Of a stretch of DNA of 64,000 nt, positions 8,638 to 16,456 are shown in pieces. How positions within the stretch are numbered: the stretch's first letter is position 1; the number at the start of each line of letters is the position of its first letter. The position numbers and the translations under genes are program-made. Source of the DNA: JAAXPZ01 sp965215705 (GTDB taxonomy: Bacteria; Campylobacterota; Campylobacteria; Campylobacterales; Sulfurovaceae); assembly GCA_965215705.1 (NCBI GenBank), contig CBDCEE010000003.1, positions 248,001 through 312,000 of the forward strand. The letters run 5' to 3'. Under the pieces are notes generated by a model. It saw only the letters and a program-made list of their open reading frames with translations. It made no database searches and was not told the DNA's origin.

Positions 8638-9413
8638 ATAAAGAAGCAGTCAATGGAGCAAGATCCCTTTATTATGGCTTTTTGAGCAAGATGTTGGTCT
8701 TCACTGAAGACCCTAATCGTTTTGATGGGTTAGAGGAAGTTTTGGTGGTGATGATTGCAAACCCGATGGATGCCAACTCTGCTGAAGCACTCAAGGAGAT
8801 ACAAGCGTACCTGGAAGAGGGGCATACAGAAGCCATCATCGATGAATATGATGTGATCTTCCATGACCCAGAGAGTCCTATCGTACGCACCACAGCTTCC
8901 TATTATGATGAAGGTGTGGAGAGTGGGAAAAAAAGACTGGAAGTCAAAAACTTTTTAGCTAAAACACGCTTACGTAGAGATGAGAGTCATTATAAAGAGC
9001 CTGAAGACAGTATAGGGTTTCTTGTCACTTTTATGCATGAGCTGGTTGAATTGATTATCGCAGGAGAAGAGAGCTACGATACCCTCCAGCATTGTCTGTT
9101 TGCTGAAGTAATCAACGAATTTATTGACAGACTCACCATAGAGCTCTATGAACATCCAGAAGCTAACATCTATAAGTCTTTGGCAGTAGTGATGGCCGCA
9201 TTCATCGCCTTTGAACGGCTCTATTTCAATGTAGAGAAGCCAAACCACAAAGAGAAAGTTGCCAAGCAGACAGAAAATTGTGAATTTATCAGTGATGCAG
9301 AGGCCAAAAGAAGGGCACAGAACAGAATAGAGAAAAATGCAGAATCACTGGTCAAGAGTTGTGCGCTGGAGGATGATGCCTTTGAAGATGAGGCAGGGGT
9401 TTCAGAGATGTAG
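8634..9413 (+). CDS. TorD/DmsD-family molybdoenzyme chaperone
   Basis: This 259-residue, helical, acidic protein has the TorD-family pattern: N-terminal ARSLYYGFLSKML, a central YDVIFHDPESPIVRTTASYYDEG and a later FLVTFMHELVELI helix. TorD-family proteins bind the TAT signal and the apo-form of molybdoenzymes until the cofactor is inserted. It overlaps the Fe-S protein gene by four bases (ATGA), and the next genes encode the TAT-signal FDH subunits, so FdhA is the obvious client. The C-terminal 50 residues are charged and look disordered. Confidence 0.82.
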   Translation: MNKEAVNGARSLYYGFLSKMLVFTEDPNRFDGLEEVLVVMIANPMDANSAEALKEIQAYLEEGHTEAIIDEYDVIFHDPESPIVRTTASYYDEGVESGKKRLEVKNFLAKTRLRRDESHYKEPEDSIGFLVTFMHELVELIIAGEESYDTLQHCLFAEVINEFIDRLTIELYEHPEANIYKSLAVVMAAFIAFERLYFNVEKPNHKEKVAKQTENCEFISDAEAKRRAQNRIEKNAESLVKSCALEDDAFEDEAGVSEM

Positions 9414-9423
9414 TTCATGGATG

Positions 9424-9468
9424 GGCTACAAAAGGGAAGTATGTAGCCTCCGCTTCCCTTCTGTAGCC
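9424..9468 (+). promoter_or_regulatory. Structured intercistronic RNA with two mutually exclusive pairings
   Basis: GGCTACA at 9424-9430 can pair with TGTAGCC at 9462-9468, extended by AAGGGAAG (9432-9439) with CTTCCCTT (9453-9460), giving a long hairpin with one mismatch. The same GGCTACA can instead pair with an identical TGTAGCC at 9442-9448, giving a shorter hairpin. The element lies between the chaperone gene and the FDH structural genes. It may separate expression of accessory and structural genes, or act as a switch. No known riboswitch class was recognised. Confidence 0.55.
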
Positions 9469-9485
9469 TATCTTGTATAGGTGAA

Positions 9486-9533
9486 GATGATGCTCTATCC
9501 CCCAGAGCATTATCCAATTTAAAAAAGGAGGAT
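9486..9533 (+). promoter_or_regulatory. Hairpin whose loop is complementary to the downstream ribosome-binding site
   Basis: An 11-bp stem (9486-9496 with 9504-9514, one G-U pair) exposes the loop ATCCCCC at 9497-9503. The strong ribosome site of the next gene, GGAGGAT at 9527-9533, is complementary to this loop at six of seven positions. A loop-to-SD interaction could control translation of the first FDH structural gene. The complementarity is seen directly; the regulatory role is inferred. Confidence 0.45.
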
Positions 9534-9536
9534 AGT

Positions 9537-9737
9537 ATGGTCGAAGAGAGACGAGGCTTCTTGAAAAAGCTGGCAACAGCCGGTGCCGTAGCGAGTGCAG
9601 GGGCAGTCGCAGTAAGTGCCACAGAACAGAAGCAGACACAGAGTTCTAACGGTGTCGTCGTAGGAAAATCTCCCAAAAAAGAGATACTCTACAAAAAGAC
9701 CGAGACGTGGGACGAATACTACAACGCTGCAAAGTAG
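9537..9737 (+). CDS. Small TAT-signal protein of the formate dehydrogenase region
   Basis: The protein has 66 residues. A twin-arginine signal (ERRGFLKKL followed by an Ala/Val-rich helix) fills the first 30, leaving a short mature tail ending ETWDEYYNAAK. This matches the small 'formate dehydrogenase region TAT target' family found just upstream of periplasmic FDH catalytic genes in Campylobacterota and relatives. Its role is unknown; it may be a small partner exported with FdhA. A strong AAGGAGGAT ribosome site lies four bases before the ATG and may be controlled by the preceding hairpin. Confidence 0.85.
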   Translation: MVEERRGFLKKLATAGAVASAGAVAVSATEQKQTQSSNGVVVGKSPKKEILYKKTETWDEYYNAAK

Positions 9738-9773
9738 CAGTAAACAAAGTCTAGTAGGAAGGAGACATTTGGT

Positions 9774-12605
9774 ATGAATACAGATACTAAACAAGCTCTA
9801 TCGACCAAAGTAGGTCGACGTTCATTTCTGAAGATGGCAGGATTGGCTGGTGCATTTGGTGCAACCAGTGCATTTGCGACCGCAGGAGTGACAAGAGCAG
9901 CAACGGAAGAGGAAGTGAAAAACCCATTCCCAGGATCAAAGAAGGTGAGAACCATCTGTACAGCATGTTCTGTAGGATGTGGTATCACAGCAGAGGTTCA
10001 AGATGGCGTATGGGTTAGACAAGAGGTAGCACAGGATCACCCGATTAGTAAAGGTGGACATTGCTGTAAAGGTGCGGATATGATCGATATGGTCAGATCA
10101 GAGGTGAGACTCAAGTACCCTATGGTCAAAGAGGGCGGCAAATGGAAGCGTATCAGTTGGGATACCGCCTATGAGCGCATCGCCAAAAAACTCAATGACA
10201 TTAGAGAAAAAGATGGCCCAGATGCTTCGATATTTTTAGGATCTGCCAAAATGAGTACAGAGCAAGCGTATTACTTTAGAAAATTCGCAGCAATGTACGG
10301 AACAAACAATATAGATCACCAAGCTCGAATCTGACATAGTGCAACAGTCGCCGGTGTGGCGAATACATGGGGTTATGGCGCTATGACCAACTCACTTGGA
10401 GATATACAGAACGCAAAGGCAATTATTATCTTTGGAGCAAACCCAGCGGTGAATCACCCAGTAGGTTTCGGACATTTTCTTAAAGCCAAAGAGAGAAATA
10501 ATGCTCAAATCATTGCGGTAGACCCACGATTTACAAAAACAGCTGCAAAAGCAGATTATTTTGCACAGATCAGACCAGGAACAGATATTCCATTTATGTA
10601 TGGAATGTTGCATTTGATCTTCAAAAATGGTTGGGAGAATAAAGAGTTTATCAACGACCGTGTTTATGGTATCGATGATATACGTAAAGAAGCAGCCAAA
10701 TGGACACCAGAAAAAGTCGCTGATGTGACAGGGGTAAGTGCAGAACTATTGATGCAGATCACGAGAGTCTATGCCAAGTCTACACCAGGTACTTTAGTCT
10801 GGGCAATGGGATTGACACAACACTCCATCGGTTCGTCCAATACACGTATGGCGCCGATCCTACAGCTAACCCTTGGTAACATGGGTGAAGAAGGCGGGGG
10901 AACGAATATTCTTAGAGGTCATGACAATGTACAGGGTGCAACAGATATGTGTTGTCTCTCTCATACGCTGCCAGGCTATTATGGACTGAGCAAAGGTTCA
11001 TGGGGTTACTTTGCGAAGAGTTGGGGTGTAGACTTTGACTGGCTCAAGGGACGCTTCAAAGATGAAAAAATGATGAGTGCCAAAGGCTTTACGCTCGCTA
11101 AATGGTATTCTGGAGTTCTTGCTGGCAAAGAAGGCGAAGACAAGATTCATAATGCAGGTACCAACCTCAAGGCACTCTTTGTCATGGGAAATGGTATTAC
11201 TTCTATCTCACAGCAAGCCAAAGTGAAAGAAGCACTAGACAATCTAGAGCTGATCGTACTGGCTGATCCATTTGTGAATGAAGCTGCGATCTTGACAGAC
11301 AAACAAGACGATGTCTTTATCCTTCCTGCAGCGACACAGTTTGAGACCAGTGGTTCAGTCACTGCAACCAACCGTTCTGCACAGTGGCGTTACAAAGTCG
11401 TAGAGCCTATGTATGAGAGTAAGCCTGACCATGAGATCATGTTTGAGTTTGCCAAGAGACTGGGCTTCTACGATGAGTACACCAAAGGGATGCTCATGAA
11501 AGAGGGAAAAAAAGAGTTTGTCTTCCCTGATGATGCTACAGATGAGATCGCAAGAATCATCAAGACTATTGGTTTGACAGGCTGGACATCAGCACGTCTC
11601 AAGAAGCATACCGATAACTGGCATATGTTTGATGAAGTGAGCCTCAGAGGTGCTGGCCCAATGAAGGGTGAGTACTACGGATTGCCTTGGCCATGCTGGA
11701 CAGAGGAGCACTCTGGAAGTCCGGTGCTATACAACATTAACCGCTCAGTCAAAGAGGGGGGTATGGGCTTTAGAAACCGATTTGGTCTAGAGCATGATGG
11801 TGTAGATCTACTCGCTGGAAAAGGTTCAGCACCTGCACACTCTGCCAATCCAGATGGATATCCAGAGATCAATGCAAAAAATATCGAAGAGGTGCTCGGC
11901 ATCACATTGACAGCAGATGAAAAAGCAAAAATAGGTAAAAACTGGAAAGTGGATACCTCCAATATCATCGCTGAAAAATGTATGGAAGCAGGTATCGCAC
12001 CGTATGGTAATGCTAAAGCCAGAGCCAAAGTCTGGACATTCCCTGACCAGATACCAATGCATAGAGAGCCACTACACTCTCCACGACCGGATCTGGTCAA
12101 GACCTATCCAACCTATAAGGATAAGGTAAACCACTACAGAGTTGATACCCAATATGAGAGTAAGCAGAGTGAGAAAGATTGGTCCAAAGAGTTCCCAATC
12201 AACCTGGTAACAGGAAGACTGGTCAATCTCAATGGTGCGGGTATGGAGAACAGAGCATCCAAGTATCTGGCTGCATTGACACCAGAGATGTTCTGTGATA
12301 TCCACCCTGATCTTGCGTTTAACCTAGGGATCAAAAATGGCAACATGATCTGGATACACTCACCGGAAGGTACCAAGATCAAAGTCAAGGCACACTTCTC
12401 CTATAGTGTGAGTCCAGACAGGGTATTCCTGCCATTCCACTTTGCTGGAGTGTTCCAAGGTGAGGATCTTTCACATAAATATCCAGAAGGAACAGCACCT
12501 TATGCTATCGGCGAAAGTGCCAACACTGTGACCAACTATGGATATGACATCGTGACTCAGATTCCTGAAACTAAAGGCGGATTATGCCGCATAGAAAAAG
12601 CGTAG
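9774..12605 (+). CDS. fdhA: Formate dehydrogenase catalytic subunit, selenocysteine-containing
   Basis: The frame from ATG 9774 (ribosome site AAGGAG) is read through an in-frame TGA at 10332-10334 to TAG at 12603-12605, giving 943 residues with Sec at 187. The site DHQARI-U-HSATVAG matches the Sec-His active site of FdnG/FdhA, and a SECIS hairpin follows. The protein has a TAT signal (GRRSFLKMAGLAG), an N-terminal 4Fe-4S ligand set C62/C65/C69/C97, Mo/W-bisMGD segments (FGANPAVNHPVG, GHDNVQGATDMC) and a C-terminal dinucleotide-binding domain (NLVTGRLVNLNG). It oxidises formate to CO2 in the periplasm and passes electrons through FdhB and FdhC to menaquinone. Mo versus W use cannot be read from the sequence; both transporters are encoded nearby. 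Confidence 0.96.
10332..10375 (+). promoter_or_regulatory. Sec codon and bacterial SECIS element of fdhA
   Basis: TGA at 10332-10334 is followed by an apical stem TCGCC (10348-10352) / GGCGA (10358-10362) with loop GGTGT. The loop GG lies 19-20 bases after the TGA, the same distance as in the E. coli fdhF SECIS, and the GGU loop core recognised by SelB is kept. The local sequence otherwise differs from E. coli. Confidence 0.85.
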
Positions 12606-12615
12606 GGGGTGTGAG

Positions 12616-13218
12616 ATGAGCGAATATGCACGAATGAAATTTTATTGTGATGATGAAAGATGTATCCAGTGTGATGGCTGTAGCGTAGCCTGTGCTGAAG
12701 CACATGAGTTACCTGTAGGTATCAGTAGACGAAAGGTGATCACGGTTAACGAAGGGATCTTTGGAAAGGAGTTTTCTACTTCTGTGGCCTGTATGCACTG
12801 TACAGATGCACCCTGCGAGCAGGTCTGCCCAGTAGACTGCTTCTATATCCGAGAGGATGGGATCGTACTCCATGACAAGACTACTTGTATTGGGTGTGGT
12901 TACTGTCTGTATGCCTGTCCATTTGGTGCCCCACAGTTCCCGACAGATGGAGCATTCGGTACCAGAGGCGTGATGGATAAATGTACCATGTGTGCAGGAG
13001 GCCCAGAGGAGACCAACTCTGCCAAAGAGCGTGAACTTTATGGTCAAAATCGTATCTCAGAGGGTAAAGTCCCTATGTGTGCAGCGATGTGTTCTACCAA
13101 AGCACTGGTTGTGGGGGATGAGCAAGAGGTATCAAAAGTTTATAGAGAGCGTGTGGCGGCACGAGGTCATGGAGTGCAGTCTGCACCTTATGGATGGAGT
13201 ACTGCCTATAAAGACTAG
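12616..13218 (+). CDS. fdhB: Formate dehydrogenase iron-sulfur subunit
   Basis: This 200-residue electron-transfer subunit has four 4Fe-4S clusters in the FdnH/FdhB pattern: CIQCDGCSVAC, CMHCTDAPCEQVCPVDC, CIGCGYCLYACPFG, and CTMC with a distant CAAMC. It carries electrons from FdhA to the cytochrome b subunit. It starts ten bases after fdhA behind a GGGGGTGTGAG ribosome site. It has no signal peptide and is presumably co-exported with FdhA through the TAT system. No C-terminal transmembrane helix is present, unlike E. coli FdnH. Confidence 0.92.
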   Translation: MSEYARMKFYCDDERCIQCDGCSVACAEAHELPVGISRRKVITVNEGIFGKEFSTSVACMHCTDAPCEQVCPVDCFYIREDGIVLHDKTTCIGCGYCLYACPFGAPQFPTDGAFGTRGVMDKCTMCAGGPEETNSAKERELYGQNRISEGKVPMCAAMCSTKALVVGDEQEVSKVYRERVAARGHGVQSAPYGWSTAYKD

Positions 13219-13227
13219 GACAAGCCT

Positions 13228-14160
13228 ATGAAAAAGTTATACCTATTTATTCTTGGTTTGTCCCTGTTGGGAGCCAAGGAGTTTACAGGCAAAGTACCAC
13301 TTGCGATGCAGGACGGGAGTGCTGGTAGGGTGGGTAACCCCCTACAGTCTCCTGAAATGTTAAGTAATATCCTTCAGTATAATCAAGGATATGGTACGAA
13401 GTTCCTCCATTTTCAGACAGAGTGGTTTCGGCCACTCTTTATGTATATCGTCCTAGGCGTATTGGTGGTATTCCTATTGCACTATCTCATTATCGGCCCC
13501 AAGAAATTCTCACATGAGGGGAAGCAGTATTATGTATTTTCTCTTTTTATGCGAATTATACATTGGATAGCGGCATTGGGATTTGTTCTTGTTATACCCA
13601 CAGGGTTTATGATGGTGTTTGCCAAGTATCTTGGTGGAGGAGAAGTGGTGCTGTATGCGAGGTATTTGCATAGTATTGGTACGGTTTTCTTTGCCATATC
13701 ATTGATACCTATGTTTCTAGTGTGGTTTATACCGATGCTGCCCACGCTAGATGATATTAAGTGGCTGTTTATCGCAGGTGGCTATCTCAGCCGAAAAAAG
13801 CGAGAAGTTCCTGCTGGTAAGTTTAATGCAGGGCAGAAACTATGGTTCTGGGTTGCGATGCTAGGTGGCGTTGTGATGATTGGTACGGGTGCATTGATGT
13901 ATTTCCAAAACATTGATATTGCACTACTCAAACAGATTGATATGGATCAGATAGAGAAGCTACGCCTCTCTGTGATTGTTCACAATTTCTTGGGTATGGC
14001 AGTGGCAGCACTCTTTATCACGCATCTATATATGTCTCTGTTTGCGATCAAAGGTTCACTAAGTAGTATGATCAATGGACGCAAGAGTGAAGATGAGCTT
14101 AAGCATCTACATAGCTCATACTATAAAAAAATGATCAAGAAAGAGGAGAAATCTTCATAA
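13228..14160 (+). CDS. fdhC: Formate dehydrogenase cytochrome b subunit
   Basis: This 310-residue membrane protein has an N-terminal signal-like segment (LYLFILGLSLLGAKEF), a periplasmic stretch and four transmembrane helices. Likely haem b ligands are His in MRIIHWIAALGF, YARYLHSIGT, VIVHNFLGM and FITHLYMSLF. It anchors the enzyme and passes electrons to menaquinone. It is the last gene of the fdh block, nine bases after fdhB. Family length (about 310 residues with the N-terminal periplasmic extension) is typical of Campylobacterota FdhC. Confidence 0.92.
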   Translation: MKKLYLFILGLSLLGAKEFTGKVPLAMQDGSAGRVGNPLQSPEMLSNILQYNQGYGTKFLHFQTEWFRPLFMYIVLGVLVVFLLHYLIIGPKKFSHEGKQYYVFSLFMRIIHWIAALGFVLVIPTGFMMVFAKYLGGGEVVLYARYLHSIGTVFFAISLIPMFLVWFIPMLPTLDDIKWLFIAGGYLSRKKREVPAGKFNAGQKLWFWVAMLGGVVMIGTGALMYFQNIDIALLKQIDMDQIEKLRLSVIVHNFLGMAVAALFITHLYMSLFAIKGSLSSMINGRKSEDELKHLHSSYYKKMIKKEEKSS

Positions 14161-14166
14161 ATGATC

Positions 14167-14200
14167 ATAGTGATTATGGCAGTAGTGCCATAGTCACTAT
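14167..14200 (+). terminator. Long hairpin after fdhC
   Basis: A 15-bp stem (ATAGTGATTATGGCA at 14167-14181, TGCCATAGTCACTAT at 14186-14200, one G-U pair) with loop GTAG starts seven bases after the fdhC stop. No U-tract follows, so it may be a 3' stabiliser or a factor-dependent terminator rather than an intrinsic terminator. Confidence 0.5.
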
Positions 14201-14207
14201 ACAGAGG

Positions 14208-14241
14208 CTAAGAGATGGATATAAGGGTATCTATCTCTTAG
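14208..14241 (+). promoter_or_regulatory. Second long hairpin, upstream of the first modE-like gene
   Basis: A 14-bp stem (CTAAGAGATGGATA at 14208-14221, TATCTATCTCTTAG at 14228-14241, one G-U pair) with loop TAAGGG ends 19 bases before the regulator start, just ahead of its AAAGGAG ribosome site. It could be an attenuator or, as DNA, an operator for the ModE-like protein. It does not match the E. coli ModE consensus. Confidence 0.45.
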
Positions 14242-14260
14242 TGTCACAAAGGAGTAAACA

Positions 14261-15028
14261 ATGAATGCACAAAATGTAACAGAACAGACCCCTAATGGAC
14301 TGGAGATACTGATCGAGCGGTATCGTAGCGACGATGGTAAGCTTAGCTGTAGCAATTCGTTCAAAATAGCCCGTAAGCTTAGACTGGAGCCCATCGATGT
14401 CGGTAACAAAGCCAAAGAACTCGGAGTGCGTATCTCCGCCTGTGATCTAGGGCAGTTTGGTACACAGCCTATGGGTGAGCTAAAACATGAGGTGTTGACA
14501 GATCTGGAGCAGATCTGTGATTCCCAGAGGCGTGTCTACTGTCACGCCGCCAGAGAGCTTGCCAAAAAGTCCAACCTCAAACATGTCCGTACAGCGATCA
14601 AGCGTGGTGAGATGGATGTACTTTACTGTCAGCTAGGCTGTTTCACCGCCAAGAAACGCACCAGACTCTATGTCAAGAGTAAAACATGGATCGAAAACCA
14701 AGACAAAACCCGTCTCTTTGGTAAAGGAAAGACTGAACTACTGGAACTCATCGCTGAGTATGGCTCGCTGAGTCAAGCAGCTGAGATACTGGGAATGACC
14801 GTACAAAAAGCATGGTCACATATCGAAGAGCTCCGCAAAAATCTCGATGATGTACTGGTAAACGGTTCAGAGGAGTGGAGCACCGAAGAGGTCAGCCTCA
14901 CCCCAGTAGCCCAAGAGTTCATCACCAATTACCGCCAACTCCAAGACGAGATAGAAGCGTTTGCAAATAGTCGGTTCAAGGAGCTGTTTTTGAAGCCTAG
15001 GAATAAGAGGGAGTTTGGCAGGGTATAG
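14261..15028 (+). CDS. ModE-like transcription regulator with duplicated Cys-containing N-terminal domain
   Basis: The protein has 255 residues. The C-terminal half holds a ModE/LysR-type winged helix (ELLELIAEYGSLSQAAEILG, AWSHIEELRKNLDD). There is no TOBE/Mop molybdate-binding domain. Instead residues 25-130 form two similar repeats, each opening and closing with Cys: C30...RISACDLGQFG (C61), then C94...MDVLYCQLGCF (C123, C127). ModE proteins repress Mo uptake and activate molybdoenzymes; the position between fdh and tungstate-transport genes fits that. The repeat domain is probably the metal or oxyanion sensor, by inference. A paralogue lies 600 bases downstream. Confidence 0.8.
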   Translation: MNAQNVTEQTPNGLEILIERYRSDDGKLSCSNSFKIARKLRLEPIDVGNKAKELGVRISACDLGQFGTQPMGELKHEVLTDLEQICDSQRRVYCHAARELAKKSNLKHVRTAIKRGEMDVLYCQLGCFTAKKRTRLYVKSKTWIENQDKTRLFGKGKTELLELIAEYGSLSQAAEILGMTVQKAWSHIEELRKNLDDVLVNGSEEWSTEEVSLTPVAQEFITNYRQLQDEIEAFANSRFKELFLKPRNKREFGRV

Positions 15029-15069
15029 CCAAAGAGAGATATTAGATTTTTCTGTATGGGTAGATCACC

Positions 15070-15116
15070 TTGACATTTTGAATAAAAATGAATATAATTG
15101 AATAATTAATATTCAA
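15070..15116 (+). promoter_or_regulatory. Consensus sigma70 promoter with overlapping operator, for the toxin-antitoxin pair
   Basis: TTGACA (15070-15075) and TATAAT (15093-15098) are separated by exactly 17 bases, both perfect. A perfect inverted repeat TTGAATA-N5-TATTCAA (15098-15116) starts on the last base of the -10 box. This is the expected layout for autorepression by the ribbon-helix-helix antitoxin encoded 12 bases downstream. Confidence 0.85.
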
Positions 15117-15128
15117 AAGGTCTAGAAG

Positions 15129-15365
15129 ATGAAAACACTCACATTAAGAGTAGAGGATGATGTCTATAGTATGATCAAACTGGCATCACATGGAGCCAAG
15201 AGAAATATCTCAAATTTTATAGAGTATGCAACGATCCAGTACCTGACCTCCTCACAGTATGTTGACAATAGCGAGATGCGTGAGATACTCCATGATGAAA
15301 GTACGATAAAAAGTCTGAAACAAGGGCTGAAAGAGGCTAGCGCAGGAGATTATACGGTTGTATAA
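15129..15365 (+). CDS. Ribbon-helix-helix antitoxin (RelB/CopG-like)
   Basis: The 78-residue protein begins MKTLTLRVEDDVYSMIKLAS, a typical ribbon followed by helix, with the second helix SNFIEYATIQYL. The C-terminal part (LKQGLKEASAGDYTVV) should wrap the toxin. It overlaps the toxin gene by eight bases and is driven by a consensus promoter with a palindromic operator. The pair sits between two modE-like paralogues, so it looks like an insertion into that gene block. Confidence 0.85.
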   Translation: MKTLTLRVEDDVYSMIKLASHGAKRNISNFIEYATIQYLTSSQYVDNSEMREILHDESTIKSLKQGLKEASAGDYTVV

Positions 15366-15624
15366 CTTCGAGATAGCAGAGACGAAAGAGTTTCGAAAAA
15401 ATCTAAAAAAACTAGATACAAAACTCTATGAAAAAATCAAAAATATTGTCTATCCACAACTACGTAGTAATCCATTTTTTGGTACCAACATCAAAAAGCT
15501 CAAAGGTGAACTAGAGGGAGTCTACCGTTATAGAATAGGGAACTATAGGGTATTTTATGTCATAGAAAATGAAAAAGTGCTAGTAGTGATGACATCAGTA
15601 TCGCATAGGCAAGGAGCGTACTGA
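15358..15624 (+). CDS. RelE/ParE-superfamily toxin
   Basis: The 88-residue protein starts with TTG at 15358, inside the antitoxin gene, with GCAGGAG as ribosome site. It shows the family layout: EFRKNLKKLDTKL helix, KIKNIVYPQLRSNPF, KKLKGELEGVYRYRIGNYRVFYVI core, and the C-terminal MTSVSHRQGAY with the basic-aromatic end typical of RelE-type ribonucleases. Whether it cuts mRNA (RelE) or acts on gyrase (ParE) cannot be told. Its stop overlaps the start of the second modE-like gene, so that regulator is probably co-transcribed and coupled. Confidence 0.85.
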   Translation: MYNFEIAETKEFRKNLKKLDTKLYEKIKNIVYPQLRSNPFFGTNIKKLKGELEGVYRYRIGNYRVFYVIENEKVLVVMTSVSHRQGAY

Positions 15625-16358
15625 TGAAACAGAAAACTTCCATGCCACAAACTATCCAATCCTATCTCACTCCCGATAACAAACTCAGCTGCCAAAACGC
15701 CTGCACCATGGCAACAGAACAGAAACTCACGTTACAACAGATAGGAGAGATTGCTCAGTCAGAAAATATCCGTATCAGTGATTGTTTGCTAGGACAATTC
15801 GGTTCTCTGGAGACAGGAGAGTTTGATGATGGTGTCTATGAGAAGCTACAAGAGGTCGCACAGACTCCTGAGCGTATCAGCTGTGCAGAGGCGATGAAAC
15901 TAGGGGAGGAGTTAGGTTTTGATAGTGTGCGTAGTACTTTGTTGCAGAGCGGGATGGATGTGGTGCATTGTGAGCTGGGGTGTTTCCGTGAACGTCGCAA
16001 GACAAAGCTCTATCTCAAGACCAAGAACTGGATTGAGAACAGAGATGAAGCACTGGTATTTAGTAAAGGCAAGATCGATATCCTGGAGCTCATTGATCAA
16101 CATGGCTCTATCTCCAAAGCAGCCAAGGCGATGGGAATGAGCTACAAAAAAGCATGGACACACATCAAACTCCTCCAGGAGCATCTAGAAGATGAGATTC
16201 TCATCACCCAAAAGGGTGCAGGCAAGCAGGGAGGTACACGCCTTACACCTATCGCCAAAGAGTTTATCGCAAACTATCATACCATGCATGATAGAATCAC
16301 AGCATATGCGGATGAACAATTCAAACAACTCTTTTTGACAGCACGCAGCAGAAAATAG
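15624..16358 (+). CDS. Second ModE-like transcription regulator, paralogue
   Basis: This 244-residue protein has the same architecture as the regulator at 14261-15028: two Cys-bounded repeats (KLSCQNA...RISDCLLGQFG and RISCAEA...MDVVHCELGCF) followed by a ModE-type winged helix (ILELIDQHGSISKAAKAMG, KKAWTHIKLLQEHL). It lacks a TOBE domain. Its ATG overlaps the toxin stop, with AAGGAG inside the toxin gene. It precedes the tungstate transporter by 98 bases, which suggests that it controls that operon while the first paralogue serves fdh, but this division of labour is only inferred from position. Confidence 0.8.
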   Translation: MKQKTSMPQTIQSYLTPDNKLSCQNACTMATEQKLTLQQIGEIAQSENIRISDCLLGQFGSLETGEFDDGVYEKLQEVAQTPERISCAEAMKLGEELGFDSVRSTLLQSGMDVVHCELGCFRERRKTKLYLKTKNWIENRDEALVFSKGKIDILELIDQHGSISKAAKAMGMSYKKAWTHIKLLQEHLEDEILITQKGAGKQGGTRLTPIAKEFIANYHTMHDRITAYADEQFKQLFLTARSRK

Positions 16359-16414
16359 TCCCATTAAAGTCCCTTAAATCTATTTTTAGCTACACTACTT
16401 TTAACTAATATGCA

Positions 16415-16428
16415 AAATATGCATATTT
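16415..16428 (+). promoter_or_regulatory. Palindrome upstream of the tungstate transporter
   Basis: A perfect 14-bp palindrome AAATATGCATATTT lies 28 bases before wtpA; an extra copy of AATATGC at 16407-16413 makes a direct repeat with nine-base spacing. It is a candidate operator for one of the ModE-like regulators. No E. coli-type ModE box was seen. Confidence 0.45.
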
Positions 16429-16456
16429 AAAGATCCCCCATAAATAGGAGTGTCTA

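Noticed and set aside
9221..9676. Minus-strand ORF across the chaperone/TAT gene junction
   Set aside because: No ribosome site or family similarity, and it opposes two supported genes and a structured RNA.
10332..10334. In-frame TGA in fdhA as evidence of a pseudogene
   Set aside because: It falls on the active-site Sec position, is followed by a SECIS hairpin, and the frame continues without damage for 757 codons. The Sec machinery is encoded nearby.
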